A stretch of DNA of 64,000 nucleotides, taken from Roseisolibacter agri (GTDB lineage: Bacteria > Gemmatimonadota > Gemmatimonadetes > Gemmatimonadales > Gemmatimonadaceae). The DNA lies in NCBI RefSeq assembly GCF_030159095.1, contig NZ_BRXS01000005.1, forward strand, positions 434,001-498,000. Direction: 5' to 3'. The notes under the pieces were generated by a model that worked only from the letters and a program-made list of their open reading frames with translations, was not told where the DNA came from and made no database searches. Position 1 is the first letter of the stretch. Every line of letters starts with the position of its first letter. This document shows, piece by piece, positions 8,154 to 17,243 of this stretch. The position numbers and the translations under genes were made by a program.

Positions 8154-9578
8154 TCAGCTCGCGATCTTGTAGCGGAACGACTGCACGCCCGGCTTGGCCA
8201 CCTCGACCTTCGCCGTCTTCTTCTCGCCCGCCGCGACCGGGCCCACGCTGACCTGCTGCGTGTCGATCACCGCGCCCGCCTTGTCCAGGAACTCGACGGT
8301 CAGGTTGAACGTCTTCGGGCCCGCGGCGGCCGCGGCGGCGGGCTTCGCCCCGGCGCGCGCCGGCGCGGCGGCGGCGGTCTTCGCCAGGTTCTCCACGCTC
8401 AGGCCGAGCGTCGACTTCGCGTCGCCGCGCGTGAACTCGGTGAACGTGACCTTCACCGGCATCTCGCTCGAGAGGCGGTTGTACTTCAGGAGCGAGTCCG
8501 TGAACGCCTTCTTCTGCGCCGGGTTCTTCGACGCGTTCGCGATGCCCTGGTAGGCGATGGCGATGAAGAGGTAGTTGTCCGGGTTGCCCGGGTCGATCTC
8601 GACCAGGCGCTGCGTGATCGGCAGCATCGGCTCGTACTGCTTCAGCTGCATGTACGTCGCCGCCAGGTTGTTCAGCGCGTCGCGCTGCAGCTTGTTCTGC
8701 TCCAGCGCCGCGGCGAACAGCTTGGCCGCCGCCTCGTGCTTGTTGGCCTGCGACGCCGCGACGCCGGCCTGCGTCAGCGCCATGTCGCCGAACTTCGCCG
8801 GGTCGGCGAGGATCGCGTCGTAGTTGCCCGACTCGATCATCGCGTTCGCCTGCGTGAAGCGCACGGCCTGGATGTTCTGCTCGGCCGCCACGCGCAGGTC
8901 CTTCATCGACGTGTCGTTCGCCGTCAGCGCGAGCACGCGGTCGAAGTGCTGGCCGGCGCCGGCGTAGTCCTTCTTGGTCAGCGCCACCGAGCCGAGGATG
9001 TGGTGGCTGAACGGGCTCTCCGGCACCACGATCGCGGCGCGCGTCGCGTAGTACTGCGCCGAGTCGAGCTGCTGGTTGTTGAGGTTCGTGAGCGCCGCGT
9101 TGATGACGTTGCGCCACGCGAACTGCCGGACCTGCAGCGCGTTCTCCGCGCAGCCCGGCTTCGCCGCCTCGACGACCTTCACCGTCGAGTCCACGAGCTT
9201 GAGGAGGTCCACCGGCTCGCTGCCGGCGAGGCCGAGGTCCGCGCGCGTCGCGTGGTTGGCCAGGCGCACGTCCTGGGCGAGCATCGTGTACGCCTGCGCC
9301 AGCGTGAACGCCGTGCCGACCGGGTTCTCCTTGGCGGCCTTCGGGTCCCCGGAGACCTTCGAGATGACGTCGCGCAGCGCCTTGTTCTTGACGGCGGTGT
9401 CCGTGGCGGACTGCACGCGCGTGATCGTGAACACGGCCTGGGCGAGCGAGCCGGGCTTGTTCTGGTCGACGTCGCACGAGGCCGCGGCGCCCTGCGCACC
9501 CGCGGGGGCGGCGACGGCGAACAGCGCGGGCGCGAGCGCGCCGAGGAAGGGCACGGCGCGACGGAAGGAACGGTTCAT
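8154..9578 (-). CDS. Secreted TPR-repeat protein
   Basis: A 474-residue exported protein with a Sec signal peptide ending near APAGAQG (about residue 29). The middle consists of helical pairs with TPR-like periodicity, for example NNQQLDSAQYYATRAAIVVPESPFSHHILGSVAL and LNNLAATYMQLKQYEPMLPITQRLVEIDPGNPDNYLFIAIAYQ (positions quoted only in part). The last ~110 residues look like a beta-rich domain ending FRYKIAS. Function unknown; such proteins usually scaffold envelope complexes. ATG at 9578; a ~65-nt leader precedes it if the promoter at 9644-9673 is used. It is divergent from nadB. Confidence 0.75.
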   Translation of the reverse strand: MNRSFRRAVPFLGALAPALFAVAAPAGAQGAAASCDVDQNKPGSLAQAVFTITRVQSATDTAVKNKALRDVISKVSGDPKAAKENPVGTAFTLAQAYTMLAQDVRLANHATRADLGLAGSEPVDLLKLVDSTVKVVEAAKPGCAENALQVRQFAWRNVINAALTNLNNQQLDSAQYYATRAAIVVPESPFSHHILGSVALTKKDYAGAGQHFDRVLALTANDTSMKDLRVAAEQNIQAVRFTQANAMIESGNYDAILADPAKFGDMALTQAGVAASQANKHEAAAKLFAAALEQNKLQRDALNNLAATYMQLKQYEPMLPITQRLVEIDPGNPDNYLFIAIAYQGIANASKNPAQKKAFTDSLLKYNRLSSEMPVKVTFTEFTRGDAKSTLGLSVENLAKTAAAAPARAGAKPAAAAAAGPKTFNLTVEFLDKAGAVIDTQQVSVGPVAAGEKKTAKVEVAKPGVQSFRYKIAS

Positions 9579-9643
9579 TGGAGAGGGACCACGGGTCGCG
9601 GACGACGCGCCGCGGGGACCGGGCGCGCGAGGGACAGCCGCAA

Positions 9644-9673
9644 AATATACCGAATGTGCGCGCGTCGGTTCCG
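9644..9673 (-). promoter_or_regulatory. Promoter of the TPR gene
   Basis: On the minus strand TATATT (9649-9644) is the only strongly AT-rich hexamer in this spacer. GGAACC (9673-9668) lies 18 nt upstream, a -35 more like an extracytoplasmic-sigma box than TTGACA. Confidence 0.45.
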
Positions 9674-9793
9674 ATCCACGGCCCCATTCGTGCGCGGGCG
9701 GCTGACGCGCCGGCCAGCGGCCGGTGCCGTGCGCGCGCCATTCCGTCCCGTCGCCCGTCCCGGCGACCGTCGCCCTCGCGGCCGCGGCCGCCT

Positions 9794-9799
9794 TAGCTT
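9794..9799 (+). promoter_or_regulatory. Leaderless -10 box of nadB
   Basis: TAGCTT followed by exactly 6 nt (TGCCCC) and then the ATG, so transcription would start at or next to the start codon. No Shine-Dalgarno is present and no clear -35. Confidence 0.6.
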
Positions 9800-9805
9800 T
9801 GCCCC

Positions 9806-11341
9806 ATGGATCGACTCCGCACCCGCTTCCTCGTGGTGGGGACCGGCGTGGCCGGCCTGCACACCGCGTGGCGCGTGGCGGAGCAGGGCGACGACGTCCT
9901 CCTGCTCACCAAGCGCACCCTCTTCGACTCCGCGACGGCCTACGCCCAGGGCGGCATCGCGGCCGCGCTCGGCGCCGGGGACTCGCCGGCGCTCCACCGG
10001 AACGACACGCTCGCGGCCGGCGCGGCCCTCTGCGACGCGGCCGCCGTGCAGGTGCTGGTGGAGGAAGGCCCCGACCGGGTGCGCGAGCTGCACGCCGCCG
10101 GCGCCGACTTCGACCTCACCGATGCCGGCCGCTTCAAGCTCGGCAAGGAGGCGGCGCATTCGCGGCGTCGCATCGTCCACGCGCAGGGTGACCAGACCGG
10201 CGCCGAGGTCGCCCGCACGCTGATCGAGCGGGTGCACGCGAGCCCGCGCGTGCGGGTGCTGGAGCACGCCCGCGTGCTCGACCTGATCGTCGAGGGGGAG
10301 GGCGACGACCGGCGGTGCGTCGGCGTGCGGGCGAGCGTGGAGGGGCGCGCGACCGAGATCCTCGCCGACGCGACCGTGCTGGCGACCGGGGGCTGCGGCC
10401 AGGTCTACCGCTACACGACCAACCCGCAGGTGGCCACCGGCGACGGGCTGGCGATCGCCTTCCGGGCCGGCGTGACGCTCTCGGATATGGAGTTCGTGCA
10501 GTTCCACCCGACGGCGCTCGACACGCCCGAGAACCCGCTCGTGCTGATCTCGGAGGCGGTGCGGGGGGAGGGCGCGACGCTGGTGAACGCGCGCGGCGAG
10601 CGCTTCATGCCCAAGCGCCACCGGCTGGCCGAGCTGGCGCCGCGCGACGTCGTGGCGCGCGAGATCTTCCGCGAGCAGCAGGACCACGGGCGCGTCTTCC
10701 TCGACGCGCGGCACCTGGCGGCGGCGGAGGGCGGCTTCCGCTCGCGCTTCCCGGGGATCCACGCGCTGTGCACGGCGCGCGGCATCGACCCGGACCGCGA
10801 CCCGATCCCCGTGACGCCGGCCGCGCACTACCTGATGGGCGGCATCGTCACCGACCTCGCGGGGCGCTCGAGCCTGGACCGGCTGTACGCGGCCGGCGAG
10901 GTGGCGCGCACGGGGGTGCACGGCGCCAACCGGCTGGCGTCGAACTCCCTGCTGGAGGGGCTGGTGTTCGCGGAGCGGGTGGCGCGCGACCTGGTGACGC
11001 GCGAGCCGCTGCCGCGCGCGCCGCGCCGCCGCGGCTCGTGGGAGGTGCCGCCGCTGGCCGACCGCGGCGCCGCGCAGGTGGCCGCCGACGCGATCCGCTC
11101 GACGATGTGGGAGCACGCCGCGATCGACCGGAACGCGCGCGGGCTGCAGCAGTGCCTGGCGCGGCTGGCCGACATCGACCGCCGCCTCACGCCCGGCATG
11201 ACCGAGGAGCGCAACATGGTGCAGACCGCGCGGCTGATCGCCGAGGCGGCGCTGCTGCGCACCGAGTCGCGCGGCGGGCACTACCGGAGCGACTTCCCGC
11301 GGGCGAAGCGGAAGTGGGCGGGCAGGCACATCGAATGGTAG
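9806..11341 (+). CDS. nadB: L-aspartate oxidase
   Basis: A 511-residue flavoenzyme that oxidises L-aspartate to iminoaspartate, the first step of de novo NAD synthesis. Visible: FAD dinucleotide-binding VVGTGVAGLHTAWRVAE at the N-terminus, GGIAAAL, the substrate-loop histidine in VQFHPTAL, EAVRGEGATLVN, RDVVAREIF, and the flavin-domain end HGANRLASNSLLEGLVFAER. The C-terminal helical domain has MTEERNMVQTARLIAEAALLR. Length is normal. It starts at ATG 9806 directly after a leaderless -10. It precedes nadA by 118 nt, separated by a family C repeat, and the whole aspartate-to-NaMN route follows in order. Confidence 0.95.
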   Translation: MDRLRTRFLVVGTGVAGLHTAWRVAEQGDDVLLLTKRTLFDSATAYAQGGIAAALGAGDSPALHRNDTLAAGAALCDAAAVQVLVEEGPDRVRELHAAGADFDLTDAGRFKLGKEAAHSRRRIVHAQGDQTGAEVARTLIERVHASPRVRVLEHARVLDLIVEGEGDDRRCVGVRASVEGRATEILADATVLATGGCGQVYRYTTNPQVATGDGLAIAFRAGVTLSDMEFVQFHPTALDTPENPLVLISEAVRGEGATLVNARGERFMPKRHRLAELAPRDVVAREIFREQQDHGRVFLDARHLAAAEGGFRSRFPGIHALCTARGIDPDRDPIPVTPAAHYLMGGIVTDLAGRSSLDRLYAAGEVARTGVHGANRLASNSLLEGLVFAERVARDLVTREPLPRAPRRRGSWEVPPLADRGAAQVAADAIRSTMWEHAAIDRNARGLQQCLARLADIDRRLTPGMTEERNMVQTARLIAEAALLRTESRGGHYRSDFPRAKRKWAGRHIEW

Positions 11342-11415
11342 CGGCGAGCGTCGAGCGTCGAGCGGCGAGGGGTGATGCGCGACGCTCGACGCTCGCCGCT
11401 CGACGCTCGACGCTT
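11342..11415. repeat. Family C inverted repeat, copy C2
   Basis: Tandem AGCGTCG heptamers on the left face CGACGCT heptamers on the right, forming a ~30-bp imperfect stem in the nadB-nadA spacer. It ends 6 nt before the nadA -35. Confidence 0.75.
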
Positions 11416-11421
11416 GAAGGG

Positions 11422-11449
11422 TTACCAAAGCCATTGCCCGAAATAGATT
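11422..11449 (+). promoter_or_regulatory. nadA promoter
   Basis: TTACCA (11422-11427), a 16-nt spacer and TAGATT (11444-11449). The ATG follows 10 nt later, so the leader would be only a few bases. The TAGATTTGCCCC core is nearly the same as nadB's TAGCTTTGCCCC, suggesting shared regulation. Confidence 0.5.
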
Positions 11450-11459
11450 TGCCCCTCCC

Positions 11460-12481
<1,022 letters not shown>

Positions 12482-12485
<4 letters not shown>

Positions 12486-13717
12486 CGACGCCCCCGCTCG
12501 GCCCGCGCGATCCGCATCCCGGCGACCTTCCCGAGTTCGGGCCGCTGGGCGGCCGACTGGGCGACCAGCTGCGCGGCGGCGACGCCCCGCTGGCGTTCGA
12601 GCGCGATCCGCTCGCGGACGCGCTGGGCGGGCGGGACGACGCGAGCCGACGGGGCCCCGAGCGACGGGGCGCGGACCGCCGCGGCGACGCGCGCCGCGCG
12701 GCCGAGCGGCGCAGCGCGGAGCGGCGATCGGGCGCCGGTGGTGCGTCGGGCGCCGATTCGTATCTCTCCCGGATGCTGCAGGGCACCGGGGACGCCATGC
12801 GCGAGGCCGAGCGCGACGGCGTGGCGGGACAGGTCCTCTTCGGCAACCCGAGCGTCGTGCCCACCGAGCCGCTGTACTATCCGCTGACGCCCGCGCAGAC
12901 CGCGCTCCTGGTGCGCGAGGCGCTGCACGAGGACGAGGCGTTCAACGACGTGACGACGCTCGCCACGGTGCTGAGCGGACGACACGCGCGCGGCCGCCTG
13001 GTCGCCCGCCAGCCGGGCGTGCTGGCGGGCGTGGCGCTGGCGATCGAGGCGTTCCGGCAGATCGACCCGCGCATCAACGTGCGCGTGGACGTCGTCGACG
13101 GCGGCGCGCTGACGCCGGGCATGCCGGTGCTCTTCCTGTCGGGCCACGCGCGCGGGATCCTCTCGGCGGAGCGCGTGGCGCTCAACTTCCTGCAGCGGCT
13201 GTCGGGCATCGCGTCGCTCACGAACCGCTACGTGAAGGCGGTCGAGGGCACGGGCGCGCGCATCCTCGACACGCGCAAGACGACGCCGGGGTGGCGCAAG
13301 CTGGAGAAGTTCGCGGTGCGCGCGGGCGGCGGGATGAACCACCGCCTGGACCTCGCGACGGCGGTGCTGATCAAGGACAACCACCTGGCGGCGGTGGACG
13401 GCGACGTGGCCTTCGCGGTGCGCCGCGCGCGCGACCTGGCGCCCGAGGGCGCGCGCGTGGAGGTCGAGTGCGACACGCGCGCGCAGGTGGAGGCGGCGCT
13501 GGAGGCGGGCGCGGACGTCATCATGCTCGACAACATGTCGCTCGACGACATGCGCGAGTGCGCGGCGCTGTGCGCGGGCCGCGCGATCACCGAGGCGTCG
13601 GGCGGCGTGCGGCTCGACACGGTGCGCGCGATCGCGGAGACGGGCGTGAACTGGATCTCGGTCGGCGCGCTCACGCACTCGGCCCCGGCGCTGGACCTCG
13701 CGCTCGACTTCGAGTAG
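12482..13717 (+). CDS. nadC: Nicotinate-nucleotide pyrophosphorylase with long Arg-rich N-terminal extension
   Basis: A 411-residue quinolinate phosphoribosyltransferase. The catalytic part begins near residue 131 ([17 protein letters not shown]) and has the diagnostic [19 protein letters not shown] and [10 protein letters not shown], then [11 protein letters not shown] and ITEASGGV. The family is usually ~280 residues, so the first ~130 residues are extra: a low-complexity stretch with repeated RRG/RRS/ER units at about 56-83. I chose ATG 12482 because it overlaps the nadA stop (ATGA). A start near residue 99 (MLQGTGDAM) is the alternative, but it would leave ~290 nt of spacer. The extension has codon use like its surroundings and no recognisable domain. 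Confidence 0.92.
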
Positions 13718-13748
13718 CGCGCGGCGCGCGACACCCGATCAGCAGGCA

Positions 13749-13789
13749 GACGGCACGGGCCGCGGAATAGATCCGCGGCCCGTGCCGTC
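13749..13789 (+). terminator. nad operon terminator
   Basis: A perfect 18-bp stem, GACGGCACGGGCCGCGGA and its complement, around a 5-nt loop, 31 nt past the nadC stop. It is not followed by a T-run beyond CTCTGC. Confidence 0.8.
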
Positions 13790-13931
13790 TCTGCATTCAC
13801 GGGTCATTCCGCGCGTTCCGGTCGGTGCCGTGCGGGCACGATTCGCGCAGCGCGACGCCCTGCTGCAGCTCCAGGCCGCGCGTCCGCACATCCGCGGGAC
13901 GCGCCGATCGTGACGTCCACCGGAGGGACCG

Positions 13932-14597
13932 ATGCCTCGTGCTCGCGTGCTGTCCGCCGTCGCCGCCATCCTGCTGCTCCCCGCCGCCGCGGCCGCGCAG
14001 GCCGTGCAGTTCACGGCCAACCTGACGCACGACCAGGAGCCGCCGGCGATCAGCTCCATCCCGCCGACGACGAGCACCGGCGCGCCGCGCCCGCTGTCGT
14101 TCGGCACCGCGACGTTCACGCTCAACGCCGAGCGCACGGCGCTGACGTTCACGGCCACGATCTTCAACATCGACATCAACGGCCTGCAGACGCCCAACGA
14201 CGCCAACGACAACCTGCAGGCGGCGCACATCCACTGCTGCCTGGCGCTCACCAACCCGCCGGGGGCGGCGGGCGTGCGGTGGGGCTTCTTCGGGATGCCC
14301 GACAACGACATCAGCCCGAAGCAGCTGGTGATCACGCCGCTGCCCGGCGGCGCGGTGGGCGGCACGTTCAGCTCGACGTGGGACCTCACGGAGGGGAACG
14401 CCGGGCAGACGCTGGCGACGTCGCTCCCCAACCTGCTGAACAACGAGGCCTACATCAACTTCCACACGACGCAGTTCACCGGCGGCGAGATCCGCGGCCA
14501 GATCACGCAGGTCGTGCCCGAGCCGTCGACGTACGCGCTGATGGCGACGGGGATCGCCGGCGTGGGGCTCGCGGCGCTGCGGCGTCGTCGGATCTAG
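13932..14597 (+). CDS. CHRD-domain protein with PEP-CTERM sorting signal
   Basis: A 221-residue secreted protein. Residues 1-22 form a signal peptide ending AAAAQA. The body is a CHRD domain: FTANLTHDQEPPA at the start, LQAAHIHCC in the middle and YINFHTTQFTGGEIRGQI at the end (His-rich beta strands). The C-terminus is a textbook PEP-CTERM tail: VPEPST, a hydrophobic helix, then RRRRI, recognised by exosortase in EPS-producing bacteria. GGAGG 5 nt before ATG 13932 supports the start. No exosortase is encoded in the window. It is followed by a D-A repeat pair and faces the NTF2-like gene. Confidence 0.88.
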   Translation: MPRARVLSAVAAILLLPAAAAAQAVQFTANLTHDQEPPAISSIPPTTSTGAPRPLSFGTATFTLNAERTALTFTATIFNIDINGLQTPNDANDNLQAAHIHCCLALTNPPGAAGVRWGFFGMPDNDISPKQLVITPLPGGAVGGTFSSTWDLTEGNAGQTLATSLPNLLNNEAYINFHTTQFTGGEIRGQITQVVPEPSTYALMATGIAGVGLAALRRRRI

Positions 14598-14611
14598 TCC
14601 GCGCCGTGCGA

Positions 14612-14698
14612 CGCGCCGGACCCGAACGGCAACAGCACCAAGGATAAGATCTTCTCGGACTTTCATCCTTGCTGCAGTCGTCGTTCGGGTCTCGCGCG
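14612..14698. repeat. Family D hairpin repeat, copy D2 (shortened)
   Basis: The outer arms CCCGAACGGCAACAGCACCAAGGAT and ATCCTTGCTGCAGTCGTCGTTCGGG pair imperfectly (positions 14621-14645 and 14665-14689). The inner GACGGATGGCTCCG hairpin seen in the copies at 54562 and 59929 is missing. Confidence 0.7.
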
Positions 14699-14874
14699 CT
14701 GGACCGCTGTTCCTATTGGGGAGGACGCGGATGCTCCGGATCTGAGCGGATGCTCCGGATCGCTCCCCATGGCGGCGACGTTCCACGCGCGGGTGCGGAG
14801 CAGATCCGTTCGAGCCGTTTCATCCGGAGCATCCGTATCCTCACCAACAGGAGAGGGCCCGGGGGCGACGCCGG
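14691..14874. repeat. Family A hairpin repeat, copy A2
   Basis: GGATGCTCCGGAT and GATCGCTCC on the left pair with ATCCGGAGCATCC on the right, around GGCGGCGACGTTCCA. It directly follows D2 as a composite. A further match to the right terminal repeat of the 18914-19294 element lies at 14896-14919. Confidence 0.8.
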
Positions 14875-14920
14875 ATGCCGAGGGCACGGAGTGGGATCCG
14901 CAGCCCGCAGTCCGCAGCAC

Positions 14921-15496
14921 CTATCGCGCGGGACTCGGCGCGGGCGAAGTCGTCGTCGGCGCGGCATCCGACAGATGCTCCTGCACGATGACCCACCGGC
15001 CGCCGCGGCGCTGGAACACCGCCGTCCACGCGCCAGCGAGCGTGTGCGGTCGATCCTCCGGCGTGCGGTGCGGGATCGCGTACGTCGTCGTCAGCACCGC
15101 CGCGTCGGGGCCGAGCACCGTGACGTGCGGCGTGCCGAGGAGGAAGCGCGGATCGCGCATGTTCTGGCCGACGCGCTCCCAGAAGCGCTGGATCTGCAGC
15201 TGCAGCGCGGCGCGCGACGTCGTGACGCGCCCCGCCGCCGCCGAGACGACCGGGTCCTCGGTCGCGTAGAGCGCCATCAGCCGCGCGACGACGTCCGGCC
15301 GCGAGAAGTCGTACGCGTCACTCAGCAGCGTGCCGAGCGTGTCGGCCAGCGCGGCGGCGCGCGCGTCGTCGGTGGCGCGGGAGGCCGTGGCGCGGCCGGT
15401 CGCGGCGGCCGGCTCGGCGCTCTCGGTGCGGCAGGCGGCCAGCGCGAGCGCGGCGGTCAGCGCGAGGCCGGCGGGAAGGGAGCGGAGGCGGCGCAT
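14921..15496 (-). CDS. SnoaL/NTF2-like lipoprotein
   Basis: A 191-residue lipoprotein: signal peptide with lipobox LAAC at about residues 18-21. The mature part resembles SnoaL/DUF4440-type NTF2-like folds: a helix ADTLGTLLSDAYDFSRPDVVARLMALYAT, then DPRFLLGTPHVTVLGPDAAVLTTTY and a closing GGRWVIVQEHLSD strand (quoted in part). These folds act as small-molecule binding or uncharacterised enzyme pockets; no catalytic residues can be assigned. It is divergent from the next lipoprotein gene and convergent with the CHRD gene. Confidence 0.7.
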   Translation of the reverse strand: MRRLRSLPAGLALTAALALAACRTESAEPAAATGRATASRATDDARAAALADTLGTLLSDAYDFSRPDVVARLMALYATEDPVVSAAAGRVTTSRAALQLQIQRFWERVGQNMRDPRFLLGTPHVTVLGPDAAVLTTTYAIPHRTPEDRPHTLAGAWTAVFQRRGGRWVIVQEHLSDAAPTTTSPAPSPAR

Positions 15497-15650
15497 GGGA
15501 GGCGCGGAAGGGAGGGGGTGGTGCGGCCGGCACGGGCGCGCGCCGTGGCCCCGTCCGTGCGGCGGGCGAGCGCTGCCGGCGCGCATACCCGCGAGCGGCG
15601 GGCCAGTGCCCGCACGCCCGCGCGCCGATCCCTCGTTCGAGGACCGGGCC

Positions 15651-16205
15651 ATGAGGACACGGGGACGTGGTGCGCTCGGCGGCGCGCTGGCCGCCTGGCT
15701 GTTGGTGTCGGGGTGCGGCGACCGGGCCGCGCCGGCAGCACGGGTCGACGCGGCGCTGCAGCGCGACCTGCGGCTGGCCACCGCCACGACGGTCTCGCTC
15801 GCGACGCCGGCCGCGCCGGCCGCGCGCTTCCTCCCCGCCGCTGACGAGGCGCCGCACGTCGCGCCCGAGCGGCGCGTCCGTCCGGTGCGCCGCGTGGGCG
15901 CGCGGGCGCACGCGGCGCAGGTGCCCGTGGTCGCGGTCGCGCCGGTCGTCGAGCCGCTCGCGCCCACACCCGAGCCGGTGCCCGAGCGCATGCAGCGCTA
16001 CGCCGCCGAGGAGGGCGCGTCGTCGATGCTCGTGGGCGTCGTGCTGCGCGGCGGCGCGGTGGGCGACGACCACTGCGAGCGCGCGCTGCCGCATGCCCGA
16101 CCCGCCCCGGCCACGCTCGGCTACCGCGCGACGACGGTGCGGCTGGGCGGCGTCCCGGCCGGCCCGCGATCGCCCGGCGCGGTGCCTTTCGCGCCGCCGT
16201 TCTAG
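15651..16205 (+). CDS. Small lipoprotein with DHCER motif, paralog 1
   Basis: A 184-residue lipoprotein of unknown function. Lipobox VSGC at about 19-22. The mature N-terminus has LQRDLRLATATTVSLAT and ARFLPAADE. A Val/Pro-rich linker (about 90-112) leads to VLRGGAVGDDHCERALP (131-147). The same blocks in the same order occur in the next gene, so the two are tandem paralogs. The single Cys in DHCER is the only conserved Cys outside the lipobox. GAGG 11 nt before ATG 15651 supports the start. The Pro-rich spacer suggests it spans from the membrane to a small C-terminal metal- or protein-binding motif (inference). Confidence 0.65.
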   Translation: MRTRGRGALGGALAAWLLVSGCGDRAAPAARVDAALQRDLRLATATTVSLATPAAPAARFLPAADEAPHVAPERRVRPVRRVGARAHAAQVPVVAVAPVVEPLAPTPEPVPERMQRYAAEEGASSMLVGVVLRGGAVGDDHCERALPHARPAPATLGYRATTVRLGGVPAGPRSPGAVPFAPPF

Positions 16206-16218
16206 GCGTCCGTGCGCG

Positions 16219-16256
16219 GCGACGGCGTCCCCGCGCGGGGACGGGTGTCGTCGCCG
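16219..16256 (+). terminator. Hairpin between the lipoprotein paralogs
   Basis: GGCGACG...CGTCCCCGCGCGGGGACG...CGTCGCC forms nested stems 14 nt after the first paralog's stop. It is probably a terminator. Confidence 0.55.
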
Positions 16257-16399
16257 CGCGAGGACGCTTTCGCGCGATTTTCGAAAGGTTCCCTGGGGAG
16301 CGGTCGCGGCTCGGCCCATGCCCTCGGTGAGCCTCGCACCGTGCGCGATCGCGCGCGGTCGAGGACGCGTGACAGGACACGCGACAGCGGGAGGAGCCC

Positions 16400-17161
16400 G
16401 TGCGACGGATCGGCAGACGACTCGGATGGACGGCGGCCCCGATGGCCGCGGTGCTGGTGGTGGGAGCGTGCAGCGGCGGTGGCGGGACGACGGCCACCGC
16501 GGGGCTCGACGACGGTCTGCGCCGCGACCTGCAGCTGGCGGCCGCGGCGAGCGTGGAGCTGGCGACGAACCGCGATGCCTCGACCGCGCGGTTCGTGAGC
16601 GCGGCCGAGGGGCAGCCGCGCGGCGAGGGGCGCGAGACGACCGTGGCCGACCGCCGCGGGACGGCGCGCCACCGCGCGCCCACCAAGGGCGTGCGGCGCG
16701 TCGCCGACGTGCGCCCCGCGCCCGCGGTGGCCGAGGAGCCGGCGCCGACGGTCGCGATGGTCGAGGCGCCAGCGGCGGTCGGGGTGGAGGACACGCCGAC
16801 GCCGACGCCCGCGCCGGCCGTCGTGCCGGCGCCGGTGGACGAGCGTCCCGTGGCCGTCGGCCGCGGCGACGAGGGCGTCGCGCAGGGCGACCGCGACGAG
16901 GGGGATCGCGGGCGGCGCGGGCGCGGTGGTGGCGGCTGGGGCGGCGTGATCATCCGCGGCGGGATGGGCGACATCGACCACTGCGAGCGCGACGCGCCGG
17001 GCCGGCGCGGCGGGATGGGCGGCGGGATGGGCGGCGGGGTGCAGGGCGCCATCAACCGGCGCTTCCCGGGGCTGCCCAACGGCGGCTGGGGCGGCCCGAT
17101 GGGCGGGGCCGCGGGGACGATCCTGCGGCAGGTGGCGACGCAGGTCGGCCGCCCGCGCTGA
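16400..17161 (+). CDS. Gly-rich lipoprotein with DHCER motif, paralog 2
   Basis: A 253-residue lipoprotein related to the preceding gene. Lipobox VGAC at 21-24, then LRRDLQLAAAASVELAT and TARFVSAAEG. A Pro/Thr-rich linker follows (about 105-150), then an acidic/Arg stretch and WGGVIIRGGMGDIDHCERDAP (180-200), ending in a Gly/Met-rich tail (GGMGGGMGGG). Start GTG at 16400 with GGAGG just upstream. The DHCER block is preserved although the tail has been replaced by a Gly-rich region, so this motif is probably the functional part. No known domain recognised. Confidence 0.65.
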   Translation: MRRIGRRLGWTAAPMAAVLVVGACSGGGGTTATAGLDDGLRRDLQLAAAASVELATNRDASTARFVSAAEGQPRGEGRETTVADRRGTARHRAPTKGVRRVADVRPAPAVAEEPAPTVAMVEAPAAVGVEDTPTPTPAPAVVPAPVDERPVAVGRGDEGVAQGDRDEGDRGRRGRGGGGWGGVIIRGGMGDIDHCERDAPGRRGGMGGGMGGGVQGAINRRFPGLPNGGWGGPMGGAAGTILRQVATQVGRPR

Positions 17162-17176
17162 CCGAGACGACACCGA

Positions 17177-17214
17177 CGCGAGCCCCGGCTGCCATCACGC
17201 GGCCGGGGCTCGCG
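17177..17214 (+). terminator. Terminator of lipoprotein paralog 2
   Basis: A perfect 13-bp stem CGCGAGCCCCGGC / GCCGGGGCTCGCG with a 12-nt loop, followed by TGCGTT. It lies 15 nt past the stop codon and before the next promoter. Confidence 0.75.
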
Positions 17215-17231
17215 TGCGTTCGGGGCGCGGA

Positions 17232-17237
17232 TAACTT
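17232..17237 (+). promoter_or_regulatory. Leaderless -10 box of the enoyl-CoA hydratase gene
   Basis: TAACTT, then CGGCGC (6 nt), then ATG at 17244. There is no Shine-Dalgarno. Confidence 0.6.
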
Positions 17238-17243
17238 CGGCGC

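Noticed and set aside
14875-14920. A truncated second copy of the 18914-19294 element
   Set aside because: Only the right terminal sequence (14896-14919) matches; no corresponding left end was found, so it is recorded with A2 rather than as an element.
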